Shown here piece after piece: positions 41,026 to 50,060 of a DNA stretch of 64,000 nucleotides. A model generated the notes under the pieces. That model did no database searches, was not told where the DNA came from, and was given only the letters and a program-made list of their open reading frames with translations. How positions within the stretch are numbered: position 1 is the stretch's first letter; every line of letters begins with the position of its first letter. Origin of the DNA: Xanthobacter autotrophicus Py2 (GTDB lineage: Bacteria > Pseudomonadota > Alphaproteobacteria > Rhizobiales > Xanthobacteraceae); contig CP000781.1 of the NCBI GenBank assembly GCA_000017645.1, positions 1,702,001-1,766,000 of the forward strand. The letters run 5' to 3'. The translations under genes and the position numbers were made by a program.

Positions 41026-43100
41026 AGCCGCGCCCGCGCCGCATCCCCCACGGCGGCGGGGGTGATGCCGAAATGGCGGAACAACTCGTCGGCCGGTCCC
41101 GAGGCACCGAAGCTGTTCATCCCCACGAAGGCGCCGTCCGCGCCGATCCAGCGTTCCCAGCCCAGCTTCACCGCCGCCTCCACCGCAACCCGCACCGTGC
41201 CCGGCCCGAGGACCTCCCACACATAGGCCTCGTCCTGCTCTCCGAAGATCTCCCAGCAGGGCATCGAAACCACGGCGGTGGGAATGCCCTCCGCCTGGAG
41301 AAGATCGCGCGCCTTCACCGCCACGTCCACCTCCGAGCCGGTGGCGATCAGCGTCACCCGGCGTGGGCCGCCCTCGGCCGCGCGCAGCACGTAGGCGCCG
41401 CGGGCGGAGCGGTTCTCGCCAGCGTCGCTGCGCTGGGCCGGAAGGGCCTGCCGGGAGCAGATGATGGAGGAGGGGCCGTCGCGGCGGGCGAGCGCCAGCT
41501 GCCAGCATTCGGCGGTCTCCACCGCGTCGGCGGGACGGAACACCGCCATGTTCGGCATGGCGCGGAGCGACGCGAGGAACTCCACCGGCTGGTGGGTCGG
41601 CCCGTTCTTGCCGATGCCGATGCTGTCGTGGCTGTAGAGTGTAATGACCGGCAGCTCCATCAGCGCCGACATGCGCAAGGACGGGCGCATGTAGTCGGAG
41701 AACACCAGATAGGTCGCGCCCAGGGGCAGCACGCCGCCATGGGCCACCATGCCGTTCATCATGGACCCCATGGCATGCTCGCGGATGCCATAGTGGATGT
41801 AGCGCCCGGCCGGGTTTTCGGCGGTGAAGGCGTCGAGTCCGCGCTTGCAGTTGGTGGGGCCTTCCAGATCCGGCGCGCCGGGCAGCAGCTCGGGCACGAG
41901 GCCGGCGAGGAGGTCCACGATGTCGGCGGTGGACTGGTTGGAGGACTGGGCGGGGGCCGCCGCCGCGAGGGCCTCGGCATGGGCGGAAAGCGCCGATAGC
42001 ACGCCCGCCGGCAGTTCGCCACGGACCAGCCGCTCGAACTCGGCGCGCTTGTCGGCCGGCAAGGCGGCGACGCGCGCCTGCCAGGCCTCATAGGAGGGGC
42101 GATTGCGCTCGCCGGTGCCGGCCTGCCATGCGGCGGCGACATCCTGCGGCACCTCGAACGGGCCATGGGTCCAGCCGGCGGCGGCGCGGGCTTCCACCAC
42201 ATCCTCAGGGAACACCCGTCCGCCGTGGGCGCCGCGCTTGCCTTCGAGGCGCGGCAGGCCTTTGCCCAGCACCGTGGTGCAGGCGATCATGGTCGGGCGC
42301 GGATCCTGGTGGGCGAGGATGAGGGCGGCGCTCACCGCCTCCACGTCGTGGCCGTCGGCGTCGATCACCTGCCAGCCGGCGATGCGGAAGCGGGCGCGCA
42401 CGTCCTCGGAGATGGCGAAGTGCGTGCCGCCATCGTCGGTCATGCGGTTGTCGTCCCACAGGAAGGTGAGCTTGCCGAGCTTCAGGTGGCCGGCCAGCGA
42501 GATCACCTCATGGGCGATGCCCTCCATCAGGCAGCCGTCGCCGACCACCGCATAGGTGCGGTGATCCACCAGCTCGGGGCCGTAGGTGGCGGACAGGAAG
42601 GCTTCCGCAACCGCCATCCCCACCGCATTGGCGATGCCCTGGCCCAGCGGCCCGGTGGTGACCTCGATGCCCAGCGCCACGTCGCGCTCGGGATGGCCGT
42701 GGGTGTGGGCGCCCAGCTCGCGGAAGCGGCGGATCTCCTCCATGGGCATGCCCGCATAGCCGGCGAGGTGGAGCACGGCATAGATCAGCATGGAGCCGTG
42801 GCCGTTCGACAGCACGAAGCGGTCGCGGTCGAACCATGCCGGGTCGGCCGGATTGCATTTGAAGTGGCGGGTGAACAGCGCCGTGGCGAGTTCCGCCCCA
42901 CCCAGCGGCGCGCCGGGATGGCCATCCTCGGCCTTGGCGATGGCGTCGAGGGCGAGGAAGCGGATGGCGTCGGCCATACGGCGAGCGGAAGCGAAGCCGT
43001 CACCGGAGTTCAGGCGAGCGGATGGGGTGCCGTCTCCGGAATTCGGGCGCGCGAGGGCGTTACCGGCTTCGGCGAAGCCAGTGGAGGCAATGAGCGACAT
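41022..43100 (-). CDS. tkt: Transketolase, full-length
   Basis: A 692-residue ThDP enzyme. It has GHPGAPLGGAELA, SNGHGSMLIYAVLHLAGY and the ThDP/Mg motif GDGCLMEGIAHEVISLAGHLKLGKLTFLWDDN. The pyrimidine domain has IREHAMGSMMNGMVAHGG and YSHDSIGIGKNGPTHQPVE. It moves C2 ketol units between sugar phosphates. The N-terminus carries about 40 extra residues with a repeated NSGDG element before the normal start MADAIRFLALDAI. It is second-to-last in the TRAP/transketolase unit. Confidence 0.93.
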   Translation of the reverse strand: MSLIASTGFAEAGNALARPNSGDGTPSARLNSGDGFASARRMADAIRFLALDAIAKAEDGHPGAPLGGAELATALFTRHFKCNPADPAWFDRDRFVLSNGHGSMLIYAVLHLAGYAGMPMEEIRRFRELGAHTHGHPERDVALGIEVTTGPLGQGIANAVGMAVAEAFLSATYGPELVDHRTYAVVGDGCLMEGIAHEVISLAGHLKLGKLTFLWDDNRMTDDGGTHFAISEDVRARFRIAGWQVIDADGHDVEAVSAALILAHQDPRPTMIACTTVLGKGLPRLEGKRGAHGGRVFPEDVVEARAAAGWTHGPFEVPQDVAAAWQAGTGERNRPSYEAWQARVAALPADKRAEFERLVRGELPAGVLSALSAHAEALAAAAPAQSSNQSTADIVDLLAGLVPELLPGAPDLEGPTNCKRGLDAFTAENPAGRYIHYGIREHAMGSMMNGMVAHGGVLPLGATYLVFSDYMRPSLRMSALMELPVITLYSHDSIGIGKNGPTHQPVEFLASLRAMPNMAVFRPADAVETAECWQLALARRDGPSSIICSRQALPAQRSDAGENRSARGAYVLRAAEGGPRRVTLIATGSEVDVAVKARDLLQAEGIPTAVVSMPCWEIFGEQDEAYVWEVLGPGTVRVAVEAAVKLGWERWIGADGAFVGMNSFGASGPADELFRHFGITPAAVGDAARARL

Positions 43101-43154
43101 GGTGAGCGACCTTGGCTGGCGCCGGGGCACGCGCCCCGGCGCATCAAAGGGAGA

Positions 43155-45071
43155 TCAGGGCAGGAAGCCGATGGAGAACCACGGCACGGCCGCGACCAGC
43201 GCGAGGCCGATGAGCAGGGCGGCCATGTAGCCGACGATGGGCTTCATGCCGGCGTCGGGGCTGACCCCGCCGATGGCCGTGGCGCAGTAGTAGCCGACGC
43301 CGAAAGGCGGGGCGAACAGGCCGAGGCCCATGGAGAGGATGACCACCATGGCATAGTGGACTTCATGGATGCCCATGCTGCGTGCGATGGGGAACAGCAG
43401 CGGCCCGAACAGCACGATGGCCGGGATGCCCTCCAGCACCGATCCCAGGATGATGAAGGCGACGATAGACACCACCATGAAGGTCGCCGCCCCGCCGGGC
43501 AGGCCGCCCATCACCCGCGCCAGTTCCTGGGAGAAGCCGGACTGGGTGAGCGCCCAGGCCATGCCGGTGGCCGCGCCGATGATCAGCAGGATGGCACCCG
43601 AGAGCGCCGCCGTGGCGGTGAGCATGGGCATCAGCCGCTTGAAGTCGAACTGCCGGTAGATCAGCAGTCCCACCACCACCGAATAGACGATGCCGATGGT
43701 GGAGACCTCGGTGGCGGTGGCGATGCCTTCCATCACCGCGGCCCGGATGACGAACGGCAAGGCGATGGCCGGCACGGCGATGGCGAGGGCGCGCAGGATT
43801 TCCGTCCTGCTCGCCCGGCGCACGCCGGACAGGTCCTCGTTGCGGTAGCGCCAGCGCACCAGGATGCACAGCATGACGCCGAGAACGACGGCGGGCATCA
43901 GGCCGCCGGCGAACAGGGCGGCGATGGACACGCCGGTGACCGAGCCGATGGTGATGAGCACCAGGCTCGGCGGGATGGTCTCGGTCTGCGCGCCGGTGGC
44001 GGCCAGCAGGGCCACGAGGTCGCCGGGCTTGGCGCCGCGCTTGATCATCTCCGGGAACAGCACCGGGGTCACCGCCGCCATGTCCGCCGCCTTGGAGCCG
44101 GAAATGCCCGAGACGAGATACATGGCGCCGATCAGCACGTAGGACAGGCCGCCCCGCACATGGCCGAGGAGGCTCGCGAGGAAGCCCACCATGGCCCGCG
44201 CCATGCCGGTCATCTCGATCAGCATGCCGAGGAACACGAACAGCGGCACCGAGAGCAGGATGAGGTGGCTCATGCCCTCGTCCATGCGGCCCACCACCAC
44301 CGTCAGCGGGGCATTGGTGGTGAAGGAGAGATAGGCGAGCGTGGCGAGGCCGAAGGAGAAGGCGATGGGCACCCCCGCGAACACCCCCGCCGCCACCAGG
44401 CCGACAAAGAAGATCACGAGGTTGATGTTGCCCAGCGTCTTCAGAACCGGCGTGCCGAGGATGCCCACGGCGGTCAGCGCCGCCAGGAAGGCGATGACGC
44501 CCGCCACCTGCATGGGGTTGGCGTTGCGGACGAGCTTGAGCATCGCGACGATGCCCATGAGCGCGAGGCCCACTGGCAGTGCCGCCGCCTTCCACGTATT
44601 GGGCACGTCGAGGGCGGGCAGGGTGACGAACATCTCGTCCTCGGCATATTCCAGGCTGGGATGGAGCATGGCCACGAGGAAGATGAGCGGGGCGGCGACG
44701 GCCAGCGTTTCCAGCACCGCGCGCTTCGGCAGAGGCAGCGCCCCCACCAGCGCGGTCATGCGCATGTGCTCACCGCGCTGGAGCGCCACCACGGAGCCCA
44801 GCATGGCCAGCCAGATGAACAGGACCGAGGCCAGCTCGTCCGACCAGACGATGGGCGAATGCACGAAGTAGCGCATCACCACGCCGACGAAGAGCACCAC
44901 CACTTCCGCCAGCACCAGGAGTGCCGCCGGAATCTCCACCATCTTGATCAGAGCGCGCTCCACCTTGAGCACGCCCCTGCGCCAGCCGCCGGCCGGCTCG
45001 TCCGGGGCCAGCATATGGGTATGAGCCATATTCGGCTCGGTGATTACCGGGTCCGTGATTGCGCGATCCAT
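43155..45071 (-). CDS. TRAP transporter fused membrane subunit (DctQM)
   Basis: A 638-residue membrane protein joining the small DctQ unit (four segments, about residues 30-170, VLFVGVVMRYFVHSPIVWSDELASVLFIWLAMLG) to the large DctM unit (about 12 segments, VPLFVFLGMLIEMTG, SGISGSKAADMAAVTPVLFPEM). It carries the substrate by Na+ or H+ gradient. The ATG at 45071 lies 4 bases after the dctP stop, so coupling is likely. The fusion form is a known variant. Confidence 0.9.
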   Translation of the reverse strand: MDRAITDPVITEPNMAHTHMLAPDEPAGGWRRGVLKVERALIKMVEIPAALLVLAEVVVLFVGVVMRYFVHSPIVWSDELASVLFIWLAMLGSVVALQRGEHMRMTALVGALPLPKRAVLETLAVAAPLIFLVAMLHPSLEYAEDEMFVTLPALDVPNTWKAAALPVGLALMGIVAMLKLVRNANPMQVAGVIAFLAALTAVGILGTPVLKTLGNINLVIFFVGLVAAGVFAGVPIAFSFGLATLAYLSFTTNAPLTVVVGRMDEGMSHLILLSVPLFVFLGMLIEMTGMARAMVGFLASLLGHVRGGLSYVLIGAMYLVSGISGSKAADMAAVTPVLFPEMIKRGAKPGDLVALLAATGAQTETIPPSLVLITIGSVTGVSIAALFAGGLMPAVVLGVMLCILVRWRYRNEDLSGVRRASRTEILRALAIAVPAIALPFVIRAAVMEGIATATEVSTIGIVYSVVVGLLIYRQFDFKRLMPMLTATAALSGAILLIIGAATGMAWALTQSGFSQELARVMGGLPGGAATFMVVSIVAFIILGSVLEGIPAIVLFGPLLFPIARSMGIHEVHYAMVVILSMGLGLFAPPFGVGYYCATAIGGVSPDAGMKPIVGYMAALLIGLALVAAVPWFSIGFLP

Positions 45072-45075
45072 GACG

Positions 45076-46113
45076 TCACCCCAGCTTGCCGACGGACGCC
45101 TCAAGGAGCGACCAGGCTTCGTTGCCGTATTTGGCACGCCAATCGGCATAGAAGGAAGTCTCGGCAAGCGTCTTGCGGAAGGGTTCGCGGTCCACGTCGA
45201 TGAAGGTGATGCCCTTGGCCGTCAGGTCGGCCCGGAGCGACTGGCTGAGCGCGGCGATGTCGGCCCGCTCGTCGGCGCCGGAGCGGTCGAACTCGCGCAC
45301 CAGGATGGTGCGAAGGTCCTCAGGCAGGGCGGCGAAGGCGCGGCGGTTGCCGAGGATGAGGTAGCCGTCCCACACATGGCCGGTCATGGAGCAGGACTTC
45401 TGCACCTCGTACAGACGAGCCGAGGAGATGATGGCGAGCGGGTTCTCCTGCCCTTCCACCACCTTGGTCTGAAGCGCGGAATACAGCTCGTTGAAGTTGA
45501 TCGGCGTCGCGCCCGCCCCCAGCGACTTGAACACCGAGGTCAGCATGGGCGCCGGCGGGACGCGGATCTTGAAGCCCTTCATGTCCTCGGGCGTCCTGAT
45601 CTCGCGGGTGGAGGAGGTCACCTGCCGGAAGCCGTTGTCCCAGAACTTGATGGGGGCGACGAGCCCGGCCTTGGCGATCTGCTCGCGGATGTAGGTGCCG
45701 AGCCCGCCATCCACAGACTTCCACACCGTGTCGTAGTCCGGGAAGGCAAAACCGGTGTTCACGATACCGGTGACCGGCACCAGCGTGGCGAGAATCGAGG
45801 CGGAGAGGTTGAACAGCTCCACGCCGCCGGAACGCACCTGGGTGAGCAGGTCGGTGTCCGAACCGAGCTGGTTGGCCGGGAACACCTTGATTTCCAGCCG
45901 GCCGGAGGTGGCCTCCAGAATCCGCTGCGCGGCTTCCTGGGCGCGCTTGTTCACCGGATGGGTCGGGTCCTGTCCGGTGGCGAGCTTGTAGGTGAACTCG
46001 GCGGCGCGGGCGCGGGTGATGATTCCGGCGAGCGGGATCGCGGCAGCTGCGGTCAGCAGGGTGCGGCGGGTGAGACCCTGCGCAAGGCCCTTGGAGGCGG
46101 GCGGATTGGTCAT
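45076..46113 (-). CDS. TRAP transporter substrate-binding protein (DctP)
   Basis: A 345-residue periplasmic DctP-family protein. It has a Tat-like signal (TRRTLLTAAAAIPLAGIITRARA) and then FTYKLATGQDPTHPVNKRAQEAAQRILEATSGRLEIKVFPANQLGSD. The arginine that binds a carboxylate is expected in EIRTPEDMKGFKIRVPPAPM. The ligand is therefore probably an organic or sugar acid. A small hairpin lies in its leader at 46129-46143. Confidence 0.9.
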   Translation of the reverse strand: MTNPPASKGLAQGLTRRTLLTAAAAIPLAGIITRARAAEFTYKLATGQDPTHPVNKRAQEAAQRILEATSGRLEIKVFPANQLGSDTDLLTQVRSGGVELFNLSASILATLVPVTGIVNTGFAFPDYDTVWKSVDGGLGTYIREQIAKAGLVAPIKFWDNGFRQVTSSTREIRTPEDMKGFKIRVPPAPMLTSVFKSLGAGATPINFNELYSALQTKVVEGQENPLAIISSARLYEVQKSCSMTGHVWDGYLILGNRRAFAALPEDLRTILVREFDRSGADERADIAALSQSLRADLTAKGITFIDVDREPFRKTLAETSFYADWRAKYGNEAWSLLEASVGKLG

Positions 46114-46128
46114 GTGTTTCTCCCTTAT

Positions 46129-46143
46129 GGCCGCTGTGCGGCC
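46129..46143 (-). other. Hairpin in the dctP leader
   Basis: GGCCGC-TGT-GCGGCC is a perfect 6-bp stem just upstream of the DctP start. A near-repeat of GGTCGGCGYTTGG follows (about 46165-46195). It may allow uneven expression of dctP and the upstream dehydrogenase. Confidence 0.4.
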
Positions 46144-46218
46144 TTCTTGATGTTCCGCGCGTTGGCGGTCGGCGCTTGGGTGGTCGGCGTTTGGCGTGTC
46201 GGCGGAGGCGCCGGCGGG

Positions 46219-47097
46219 TCAGTCCCGGCCCTGCAGGCTGCGATAGGCGCGGATGACCTGGCTGTCGTCGGCGGCGCCGAGGCCGCGGCCGGAGACGGAG
46301 AGGAACATCTGGTGGGCGAGGGCTGCCATGGGCAGGGCGGCCTTGGCCTCGCGTCCGGCCTCCAGCACGAGGCCAAGATCCTTCACGAAGATGTCCACGG
46401 CGCTGGTGACGGTGGGGTCGGCTTCCAGCATGCGGGGACCGCGGTCGCGCAGCATCCAGCTTGCAGCCGCCGATCCGCCGAGAATGTCGAGCATGGCGGT
46501 GGTGTCCACGCCCAGCCGCTCGGCCAGCGACAGGGCTTCCGCCGCGACGGCGAGATGGGCGCCGCACAGCAGCTGGTTCACCACCTTCGCGGTGGCGCCC
46601 TGTCCAGCGTCCTTGCCCACATGCACCACCTTGGCGCCCATGGCGCCGAGCGCCGGCTTGGCGCGGGCGAAAGCGGCATCGCCGGCGCCCACCATGATGG
46701 TGAGGGAGCCGGCGGTCGCGCCCACCACTCCGCCCGAAACCGGGGCATCGACGAAGGTGAAGCCCCGCGCTTCCACCTCTGCCGCCACCTCGGCCACCGC
46801 TGCCGGCGGGCAGGTGGACATGAGCAGGACCGCAGCGCCGGGGGCGAGAGCATCGAGCACGCCGCCAGTGAACAGCACGTCGCGGGCCTGGGCGATGTTC
46901 ACCACCATCAGCACGGCCATGTCCGCCCCGGCGCAGGCGGCCGCGGCGGTGTCGGCAGCCTTGCCGCCCGCCGCCACGAGGGCGTTGCGGGCCTCGGCGC
47001 GCAGGTCGAAGCCGGTGACCTCGAAGCCCCGCGCCACGAGGTTGCGCGCCATGGGCAGGCCCATGGAGCCGAGACCGATGAAGCCGATGGTCGTCAT
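46219..47097 (-). CDS. 3-hydroxyisobutyrate dehydrogenase-family enzyme, L-threonate dehydrogenase-like
   Basis: A 292-residue beta-hydroxyacid dehydrogenase. It has the NAD motif IGFIGLGSMGLPMARNLVARGF, the substrate motif FVDAPVSGGVVGATAGSLTIMVGA, and the catalytic-Lys region GATAKVVNQLLCGAHLAVAAEALSLAERLGVD, closest in style to LtnD/YgbJ. It may oxidise threonate or a similar acid, or reduce tartronate semialdehyde. The ATG at 47097 has AGGGGAGGAAGA upstream. No LtnD partner genes (OtnK, OtnC) are in the window. Confidence 0.83.
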   Translation of the reverse strand: MTTIGFIGLGSMGLPMARNLVARGFEVTGFDLRAEARNALVAAGGKAADTAAAACAGADMAVLMVVNIAQARDVLFTGGVLDALAPGAAVLLMSTCPPAAVAEVAAEVEARGFTFVDAPVSGGVVGATAGSLTIMVGAGDAAFARAKPALGAMGAKVVHVGKDAGQGATAKVVNQLLCGAHLAVAAEALSLAERLGVDTTAMLDILGGSAAASWMLRDRGPRMLEADPTVTSAVDIFVKDLGLVLEAGREAKAALPMAALAHQMFLSVSGRGLGAADDSQVIRAYRSLQGRD

Positions 47098-47180
47098 TCT
47101 TCCTCCCCTAGGCCGCTTTGGGCCATGTCTTTCTTGGGCGATTTCGTTTGCCTGGACCGTCCGCTCTCCGGCGGATCGGG

Positions 47181-47204
47181 CGGGAAGGGGCGGGCCCCTT
47201 CCCG
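47181..47204 (-). other. Perfect 10-bp GC-rich stem-loop
   Basis: CGGGAAGGGG and CCCCTTCCCG pair exactly around a CGGG loop (on the plus strand). It lies between the split-transketolase stop and the dehydrogenase start on the minus-strand transcript. Confidence 0.5.
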
Positions 47205-47235
47205 GATCGATGGTGGCCTGGGGCATTTCCAGGCG

Positions 47236-47255
47236 AAGCGGACATCGGTCCGCTT
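47236..47255 (-). other. Perfect 8-bp stem-loop after the transketolase C-subunit gene
   Basis: AAGCGGAC-ATCG-GTCCGCTT is exact and lies 13 bases after the stop of the C-terminal subunit gene. With the next hairpin it may end or slow transcription between the enzyme and transporter parts of the cluster. Confidence 0.5.
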
Positions 47256-47267
47256 GAAGAAACCGCG

Positions 47268-48314
47268 CTAGCGGCCGGTCCAGCCCTTGACCTGTTCCGC
47301 GACGGCTGCTGCGGAGATGCCGTAGCGGTCGTGGAGGGTCGGCAGGGCGCCGGCATCGAGGAAGGTGTCGGGCAGGCCGATCTGGTGGAAGCTTGCCGGC
47401 GCCACGCCTGAGCGCAGCAGCGCGCCCGCCACGGCCTCGCCGAGGCCACCGATGACGGTGTGGTTCTCGGCCACGATCACCGGGCGGCCACTCTTGCGCG
47501 CCGCCTCCACGATGGTCGCCTCGTCGAGAGGCTTGATGGTGGGCACGTGAAGCACCGCGACCTCGACCTTGTCCTGGCGCAGCAGGTCCGCCGCCTCAAG
47601 GGCCCGCATGGTCATGATTCCGGAGGACACGATCAGGGCATCCGGGCCGTCGCGCAGCATCTTGGCCTTGCCGAGCTCGAACGTGTAGCCGTACTCGTCC
47701 AGCACCAGCGGCACCTGGCCGCGCAGCAGGCGCATGTAGACCGGCCCGTCATGGGCCGCCATCACCGGCACCGCCTGTTCGATCTCGTGCGCGTCGCAGG
47801 GGTCGATCACCACCATGTTGGGCATGGCCCGGAACAGGGCGAGGTCTTCCGCGGCCTGGTGCGAGGGGCCATAGCCGGAGGTGAGGCCCGGCAGCGCGCA
47901 GACGATCTTCACGTTGCGGTTTTCCTCCGCGATCGTCTGGTGGATGAAGTCGTAGGCCCGGCGCGAGGCGAACACGGCGTAGGTGGTGGCGAAGGGCATG
48001 AAGCCCTCCGCGGCCAGCCCCGAGGCGGCGCCGAACAGAAGCTGCTCGGCCATGCCCATCTGGTAGAAGCGCTCGGGGAAGGCCTGCGAGAAGATGTGCA
48101 GGTCGGTATATTTGCCGAGATCGGCCGTCATGCCCACAACGGCCGGGTTCTCGCGCGCGAGGGCGACGAGGGCGTGGCCGAAGGGGGCCGGCCTGGTGCG
48201 CTGTCCCTCGGCGGCGATTGAGGCGATCATCGCGGAGGTGGTCAGCCGGGGCTTGCCGGCAGCAGCGGCGGCAGGGGGGGCGGCAGGGGCGGCCTTGCGG
48301 GTTACGTGGTTCAT
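47268..48314 (-). CDS. Split transketolase, C-terminal subunit
   Basis: A 348-residue protein made of the pyrimidine-binding and C-terminal domains of transketolase (DLGKYTDLHIFSQAFPERFYQMGMAEQLLFGAASGLA, GPSHQAAEDLALFRAMPNM, and VIVAENHTVIGGLGEAVA). It has an Ala-rich N-terminal extension. It needs the N-terminal subunit for ThDP chemistry. The start overlaps that gene in ATGA. Known split transketolases act in apiose and sulfoquinovose breakdown, among others; the substrate here is unknown. Confidence 0.88.
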   Translation of the reverse strand: MNHVTRKAAPAAPPAAAAAGKPRLTTSAMIASIAAEGQRTRPAPFGHALVALARENPAVVGMTADLGKYTDLHIFSQAFPERFYQMGMAEQLLFGAASGLAAEGFMPFATTYAVFASRRAYDFIHQTIAEENRNVKIVCALPGLTSGYGPSHQAAEDLALFRAMPNMVVIDPCDAHEIEQAVPVMAAHDGPVYMRLLRGQVPLVLDEYGYTFELGKAKMLRDGPDALIVSSGIMTMRALEAADLLRQDKVEVAVLHVPTIKPLDEATIVEAARKSGRPVIVAENHTVIGGLGEAVAGALLRSGVAPASFHQIGLPDTFLDAGALPTLHDRYGISAAAVAEQVKGWTGR

Positions 48315-49159
48315 GACGGCTTCCCCTCGTCGAGTGCGGCCAGCGCCAGTTGCCACTCGTGGGCGTCGACGCGGATGAAGTGGTTCTTCTCGCGCGCCTC
48401 AAGGAACGGCACGCCCTTGCCCATCAGCGTGTCGGCGATGATCATGCTGGGCTTGCCGCCGCCCGATTGCGCCTTGCACGCATCGAAGGCCTTGCGCACC
48501 GCTTCGAGGTCGTTGCCGTCCACGCGGCAGACGAACCAGCCGAAGGCTTCCAGCTTCTCCTTCAGCGGCTCGAAGCCGAGCACCGAGGTGGACGGCCCGT
48601 CGGCCTGCTGGTTATTGACGTCCACCACGGCGATGAGGTTGTCGAGCTGGAAGTGGGCGGCCGACATGATGGCCTCCCACACCGAGCCCTCGTCCAACTC
48701 ACCGTCGGAGAACAGGGTGTAGACGTGGCGGTCGGAGCCTTTGCGCTTGAGGCCGAGGCAGCGGCCCACAGCGATGGCGAGGCCAAGGCCGAGCGAGCCG
48801 CCCGACATCTCCATGCCCGGCGTGTAGCTGGCCATGCCCGACATGGGCAGCCGGCTGTCGTCGAAGCCGTAGGTCTCAAGCTCGTCCTCAGGGACGATGC
48901 CGGCCTCGATCAGCGCCGCATAGAGCGCGATGGCATAGTGCCCGTTGGACAGCAGGAAGCGGTCGCGTCCTTCCCAGTCCGGATCTTCGGCCCGATAGGT
49001 CATGGCATGGAAATAGGCTGCCGCCAGAACGTCGGAGATGCCGAGCGCCTGCGCGATGTAGCCCTGGCCCTGCACCTCGCCCATGCGCAGCGCATGGCGC
49101 CGGATGGCGTGCGCGCGTTCGGCAAGCTGCCGGTTGTGGCCGGAAGTTGCGATGGTCAT
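48311..49159 (-). CDS. Split transketolase, N-terminal (ThDP-binding) subunit
   Basis: A 282-residue protein with the transketolase ThDP domain (SNGHYAIALYAALIEAG, and the Mg/ThDP motif SDGELDEGSVWEAIMSAAHFQLDNLIAVVDVNNQQ). The HIRVDAHEW end leads to the missing half, which is encoded by the next gene. It follows the SDR gene by 41 bases. It forms a heterotetramer-type enzyme with its partner in known cases. Confidence 0.88.
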   Translation of the reverse strand: MTIATSGHNRQLAERAHAIRRHALRMGEVQGQGYIAQALGISDVLAAAYFHAMTYRAEDPDWEGRDRFLLSNGHYAIALYAALIEAGIVPEDELETYGFDDSRLPMSGMASYTPGMEMSGGSLGLGLAIAVGRCLGLKRKGSDRHVYTLFSDGELDEGSVWEAIMSAAHFQLDNLIAVVDVNNQQADGPSTSVLGFEPLKEKLEAFGWFVCRVDGNDLEAVRKAFDACKAQSGGGKPSMIIADTLMGKGVPFLEAREKNHFIRVDAHEWQLALAALDEGKPS

Positions 49160-49200
49160 CTGGTTTTCCTCGAAGGCTGGGCGCCGCAGCGCCGGAGCGC

Positions 49201-49950
49201 TCAGTGGATGAGCATGCCGCCGTTGACGTCGATCACGGCGCCGGTGACGTAGGCGGACAGGTCCGAGGCGAGGAACAGGAAGATGTTCGCCACGTCCTGT
49301 GGCACGCCGAGGCGGTTCAGCGGGATGTTCTCCAGGATCTTCACCCGGGCGTCGTCGGAGATCTTGCCGGCGTTGATGTCGGTCTGGATCAGGCCGGGGG
49401 TGACGCAGTTCACACGGATGCCGTCAGCACCCAGCTCGCGGGCCATGGCCTTCGCCAGCCCGAGCACGCCGGCCTTGGCGGCGGAATAATGCGCGCCGCC
49501 GAGGATGCCGCCGCCGCGCTGTGCGGAGACCGACGACATGCAGGCGATGGCGCCGGCCTTGCGCTCGCGCATGTGCGGCATCACCGCCTGGCTGAGATAA
49601 AGCACGCCCTTCAGGTTCACATCCTGGATGCGGGCCCAGCTCTCGGGATCGATGTCCCACACCTTGATGGCCTGGGTGATGCCCGCATTGTTGATGAGTA
49701 TGTCGATCTGGCCGGTGGCGGCGAGCACCTCGCCGATGGCGCGGGCGCAGTCGGCCTTGTCGGTCACGTCGCAGCCGATGCCCACGTGTTCGGGGCCGAG
49801 CTCCGCGGCCGCCTTGGCGGCGCCGGCCGCGTCGAGGTCGAGAATGGCGACGCGGGCGCCCTGGGCGGCGAAGGTCTTGGCGGTGGCAAAGCCGATGCCG
49901 CGCGCGCCCGCGCCCCCCGAAATGACTGCGGTCTTGCCCTTGAGCAGCAC
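49201..49950 (-). CDS. Short-chain dehydrogenase/reductase
   Basis: A 249-residue SDR. The nucleotide motif is SGGAGARGIG, followed by NNAG and the catalytic Ser/Tyr/Lys in MSSVSAQRGGGILGGAHYSAAKAG. It ends TGAVIDVNGGMLIH. The GTG at 49950 with GGGAGGA upstream is preferred; the frame extends to 50049, but that part overlaps the operator region. It is the first gene of the cluster and probably oxidises a polyol or hydroxyacid. Confidence 0.85.
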   Translation of the reverse strand: MLLKGKTAVISGGAGARGIGFATAKTFAAQGARVAILDLDAAGAAKAAAELGPEHVGIGCDVTDKADCARAIGEVLAATGQIDILINNAGITQAIKVWDIDPESWARIQDVNLKGVLYLSQAVMPHMRERKAGAIACMSSVSAQRGGGILGGAHYSAAKAGVLGLAKAMARELGADGIRVNCVTPGLIQTDINAGKISDDARVKILENIPLNRLGVPQDVANIFLFLASDLSAYVTGAVIDVNGGMLIH

Positions 49951-50028
49951 GATACGTCCTCCCGATCCAATTTTGGTTGGCCGGAGTGTGTCGGAAGCCC
50001 TGAGCCGGGAAAAACACAAAAATTGCGC

Positions 50029-50048
50029 GAACCGGTGAACTGGGTTCA
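50029..50048. promoter_or_regulatory. Candidate LysR operator between SDR and lysR genes
   Basis: GAACC-N9-GGTTC encloses TGAAC-TGG-GTTCA, two nested perfect inverted repeats in the 110-base divergent gap, close to the lysR start. The position suits autoregulation and control of the SDR-transketolase-TRAP unit. Confidence 0.5.
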
Positions 50049-50060
50049 TCTAAGGGAACC

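Noticed and set aside
46160..46215. Direct repeats near the dctP leader as a CRISPR or IS end
   Set aside because: Only two short imperfect units of GGTCGGCGYTTGG occur, without spacers, inverted ends or a transposase.
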